Shown piece after piece: positions 5,801 to 6,578 of a stretch of DNA of 6,578 nt (within the stretch, counting starts at the first letter, position 1; each line of letters begins with the position of its first letter). Below the pieces are notes generated by a model that searched no databases, was not told the DNA's origin, and saw only the letters and a list, made by a program, of their open reading frames with translations. The stretch lies in contig JBEKTY010000285.1 of NCBI GenBank assembly GCA_049515555.1, positions 1 to 6,578 of the forward strand, read 5' to 3'. This stretch comes from JBEKTY01 sp049515555. GTDB taxonomy: Bacteria; Planctomycetota; Planctomycetia; Pirellulales; Thermoguttaceae. Both the position numbers and the translations under genes were made by a program.

Positions 5801-6187
5801 CTACTTCGCCTTGTCCCCGGCGTCCTCTTTCTCTTGCAGCTTCTCGATGTACTTCTGCGCCCCTTCTTGGGTCTTGAATCCCGACTCGATCCTCTTGAGC
5901 TTCACGGGGACCGGCCGTTCTATGCTCGGGTCGGCCCTCCGCGTGTCTTCCCATTCCTGCTGCTTCTTCTTGTTGTCCTCTTTGATGCGTTTTTCCTCGG
6001 CGGCCAGGGATGAGGTCGAGAGCACCTTGTAGTCGTCGCCGACCTTCACCACGACGTACGTCTCGACCTTGGACTTGTTCGAGGTCTTAGTATGTTTAAC
6101 CTCGGCCAACGCACTCGCAGGCAGGACAAAGACCCCGCCGACAACCACGGCCGCCGCGACCAACAGCGAAACAAGGGACCTCTTCAT
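5801..6187 (-). CDS. Small secreted Lys/Glu-rich protein, function unknown
   Basis: The 128-residue product begins with a signal peptide: Lys2-Arg3, a hydrophobic core at 5-22, and likely cleavage after Ala28 (ALA|EV). The mature part looks like an alternation of beta strand (V-E-T-Y-V-V-V-K-V, 41-49, to 57), a highly charged helix (60-85), a strand around 93-101 and a short helix (105-119, F-K-T-Q-E-G-A-Q-K-Y-I-E-K-L). It has no Cys and no catalytic motif. From memory, similar short exported proteins are common in planctomycetes, but I know of no assigned function. The start is ATG at 6187, because GGAG (6196-6199) lies 8 nt upstream; an in-frame GTG at 6196 would overlap that site. It converges on speB across the inverted repeat. 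Confidence 0.8.
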   Translation of the reverse strand: MKRSLVSLLVAAAVVVGGVFVLPASALAEVKHTKTSNKSKVETYVVVKVGDDYKVLSTSSLAAEEKRIKEDNKKKQQEWEDTRRADPSIERPVPVKLKRIESGFKTQEGAQKYIEKLQEKEDAGDKAK

Positions 6188-6195
6188 GGTAAGCA

Positions 6196-6199
6196 CTCC
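6196..6199 (-). promoter_or_regulatory. Shine-Dalgarno of the small secreted protein gene
   Basis: On the minus strand GGAG lies 8 nt before the ATG at 6187. It overlaps the alternative GTG at 6194-6196, so the shorter ATG-initiated form is preferred. Confidence 0.6.
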
Positions 6200-6270
6200 G
6201 AAATGACAACCGCGACACTCGCCGCAATACGAGATGACCGCCTCCCGATGGGCTCGAAAACCTGCGGTTC

Positions 6271-6299
6271 ATTGTATGCCCGAACCCCCGCTCATGCAA
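6271..6299 (-). promoter_or_regulatory. Candidate promoter for the small secreted protein gene
   Basis: On the minus strand TTGCAT (6294-6299, 3 of 6 matches but an intact TTG) is separated by 17 bp from TACAAT (6271-6276, 5 of 6 matches to TATAAT). Transcription would start near 6264 and leave a leader of about 75 nt. It lies only about 15 bp from the inferred end of the transposable element. Confidence 0.45.
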
Positions 6300-6314
6300 G
6301 GGGCACCCCAGGAT

Positions 6315-6578
6315 GGTAGTGTCCTAGCTCTGTGTTGCTGGCCTGGAAAGTACCGCGTCGAAAAGCTCGTCAAACCCCCACAAGTGGTCAGTTAGCTTCG
6401 CCATCATAGCGGCGGTCGGCCGTTTCTTCCCAACCTTGCCAGGCTTCCGGGTCCGCCAGACGAAATTATAGTAGGCGGCGAACATGGCGAAAGCCGCCTC
6501 CAGGTTGCGGAGTTTCTTGCTGAAGCAGAGGGTAAGACGGTTCAACCGTTTCAGGAAAAGCCGTTGTGTGCCGTTCAA
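6315..6578 (-). mobile_element. End of an insertion sequence, running off the window
   Basis: The transposase reading frame ends at 6324, and GGTAGTGTCC (6315-6324) lies right at its stop. The opening GGT and the position suggest the terminal inverted repeat of an IS1-like element, but the other end is outside the window, so neither the inverted repeat nor a target duplication can be confirmed. The exact boundary is an inference. Confidence 0.4.
6324..6578 (-). CDS. Transposase, C-terminal part (IS1-like DDE family)
   Basis: The frame is open to the right edge, so only the last 84 or so codons are seen and the true start lies beyond the window. The sequence N-G-T-Q-R-x-F-L-K-R-L-N-R-L-T-L-C-F-S-K-K-L-x-N-L-E-A-A, then A-Y-Y-N-F-x-W-R-T-R and R-P-T-A-A-M-M-A, is the C-terminal signature I associate with IS1-like DDE transposases: the region after the catalytic Glu, with the 'FSKK' and 'YNF' blocks. 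The catalytic residues lie outside the window. The stop TAG is at 6324-6326. It reads toward the small secreted protein gene on the same strand. Whether the full element is intact cannot be judged. Confidence 0.8.
   Translation of the reverse strand: MNGTQRLFLKRLNRLTLCFSKKLRNLEAAFAMFAAYYNFVWRTRKPGKVGKKRPTAAMMAKLTDHLWGFDELFDAVLSRPATQS

Overview
The window reads as a chromosomal stretch of a GC-rich bacterium, most likely a member of the Planctomycetota (Pirellulales-like). This rests on high GC3 codon use, small secreted Lys-rich proteins of a planctomycete type, a planctomycete-like ureohydrolase, an IS1-like transposase C-terminus of a kind frequent in that phylum, and intergenic spaces filled with palindromic repeats. 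The assignment is an inference; no rRNA or phylogenetic marker is present.

Layout, left to right. 1-376 has no convincing gene but holds a heptamer-based direct/inverted repeat and a candidate promoter. 377-1372 (+) encodes an exported protein with two similar beta-rich domains and a Lys/Ala-rich tail. 1373-1738 holds a nested multi-stem palindrome, then a strong sigma70-type promoter (exact TATAAT, 17-bp spacer) and a leader of about 180 nt. 1739-2758 (+) encodes glyceraldehyde-3-phosphate dehydrogenase; the Shine-Dalgarno spacing favours a GTG start over the ATG six bases upstream. After a short palindromic repeat, 2872-4587 (+) encodes a protein of the L-fucose/D-arabinose isomerase family with all three metal ligands. 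A long inverted repeat fills most of 4588-4706. 4707-5687 (+) is an agmatinase-type ureohydrolase whose gene carries a palindromic repeat cluster inside the reading frame (about 30 extra codons). A perfect 31-bp inverted repeat lies between it and the convergent gene 5801-6187 (-), which encodes a small secreted Lys/Glu-rich protein. The right edge (6324-6578, -) is the C-terminal part of a transposase that runs off the window.

The genes do not form an obvious pathway. GAPDH (glycolysis), a sugar isomerase (deoxy-sugar or pentose entry) and agmatinase (putrescine synthesis) look like independent housekeeping or accessory units, separated by structured spacers rather than packed into an operon. 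The most notable aspect is the repeat content: six structurally different palindromic or repeat elements in about 6.6 kb, nearly one per intergenic gap, one of them accommodated in frame inside a metabolic enzyme. I see no defence system, CRISPR array, biosynthetic cluster or other clearly new multi-gene system.
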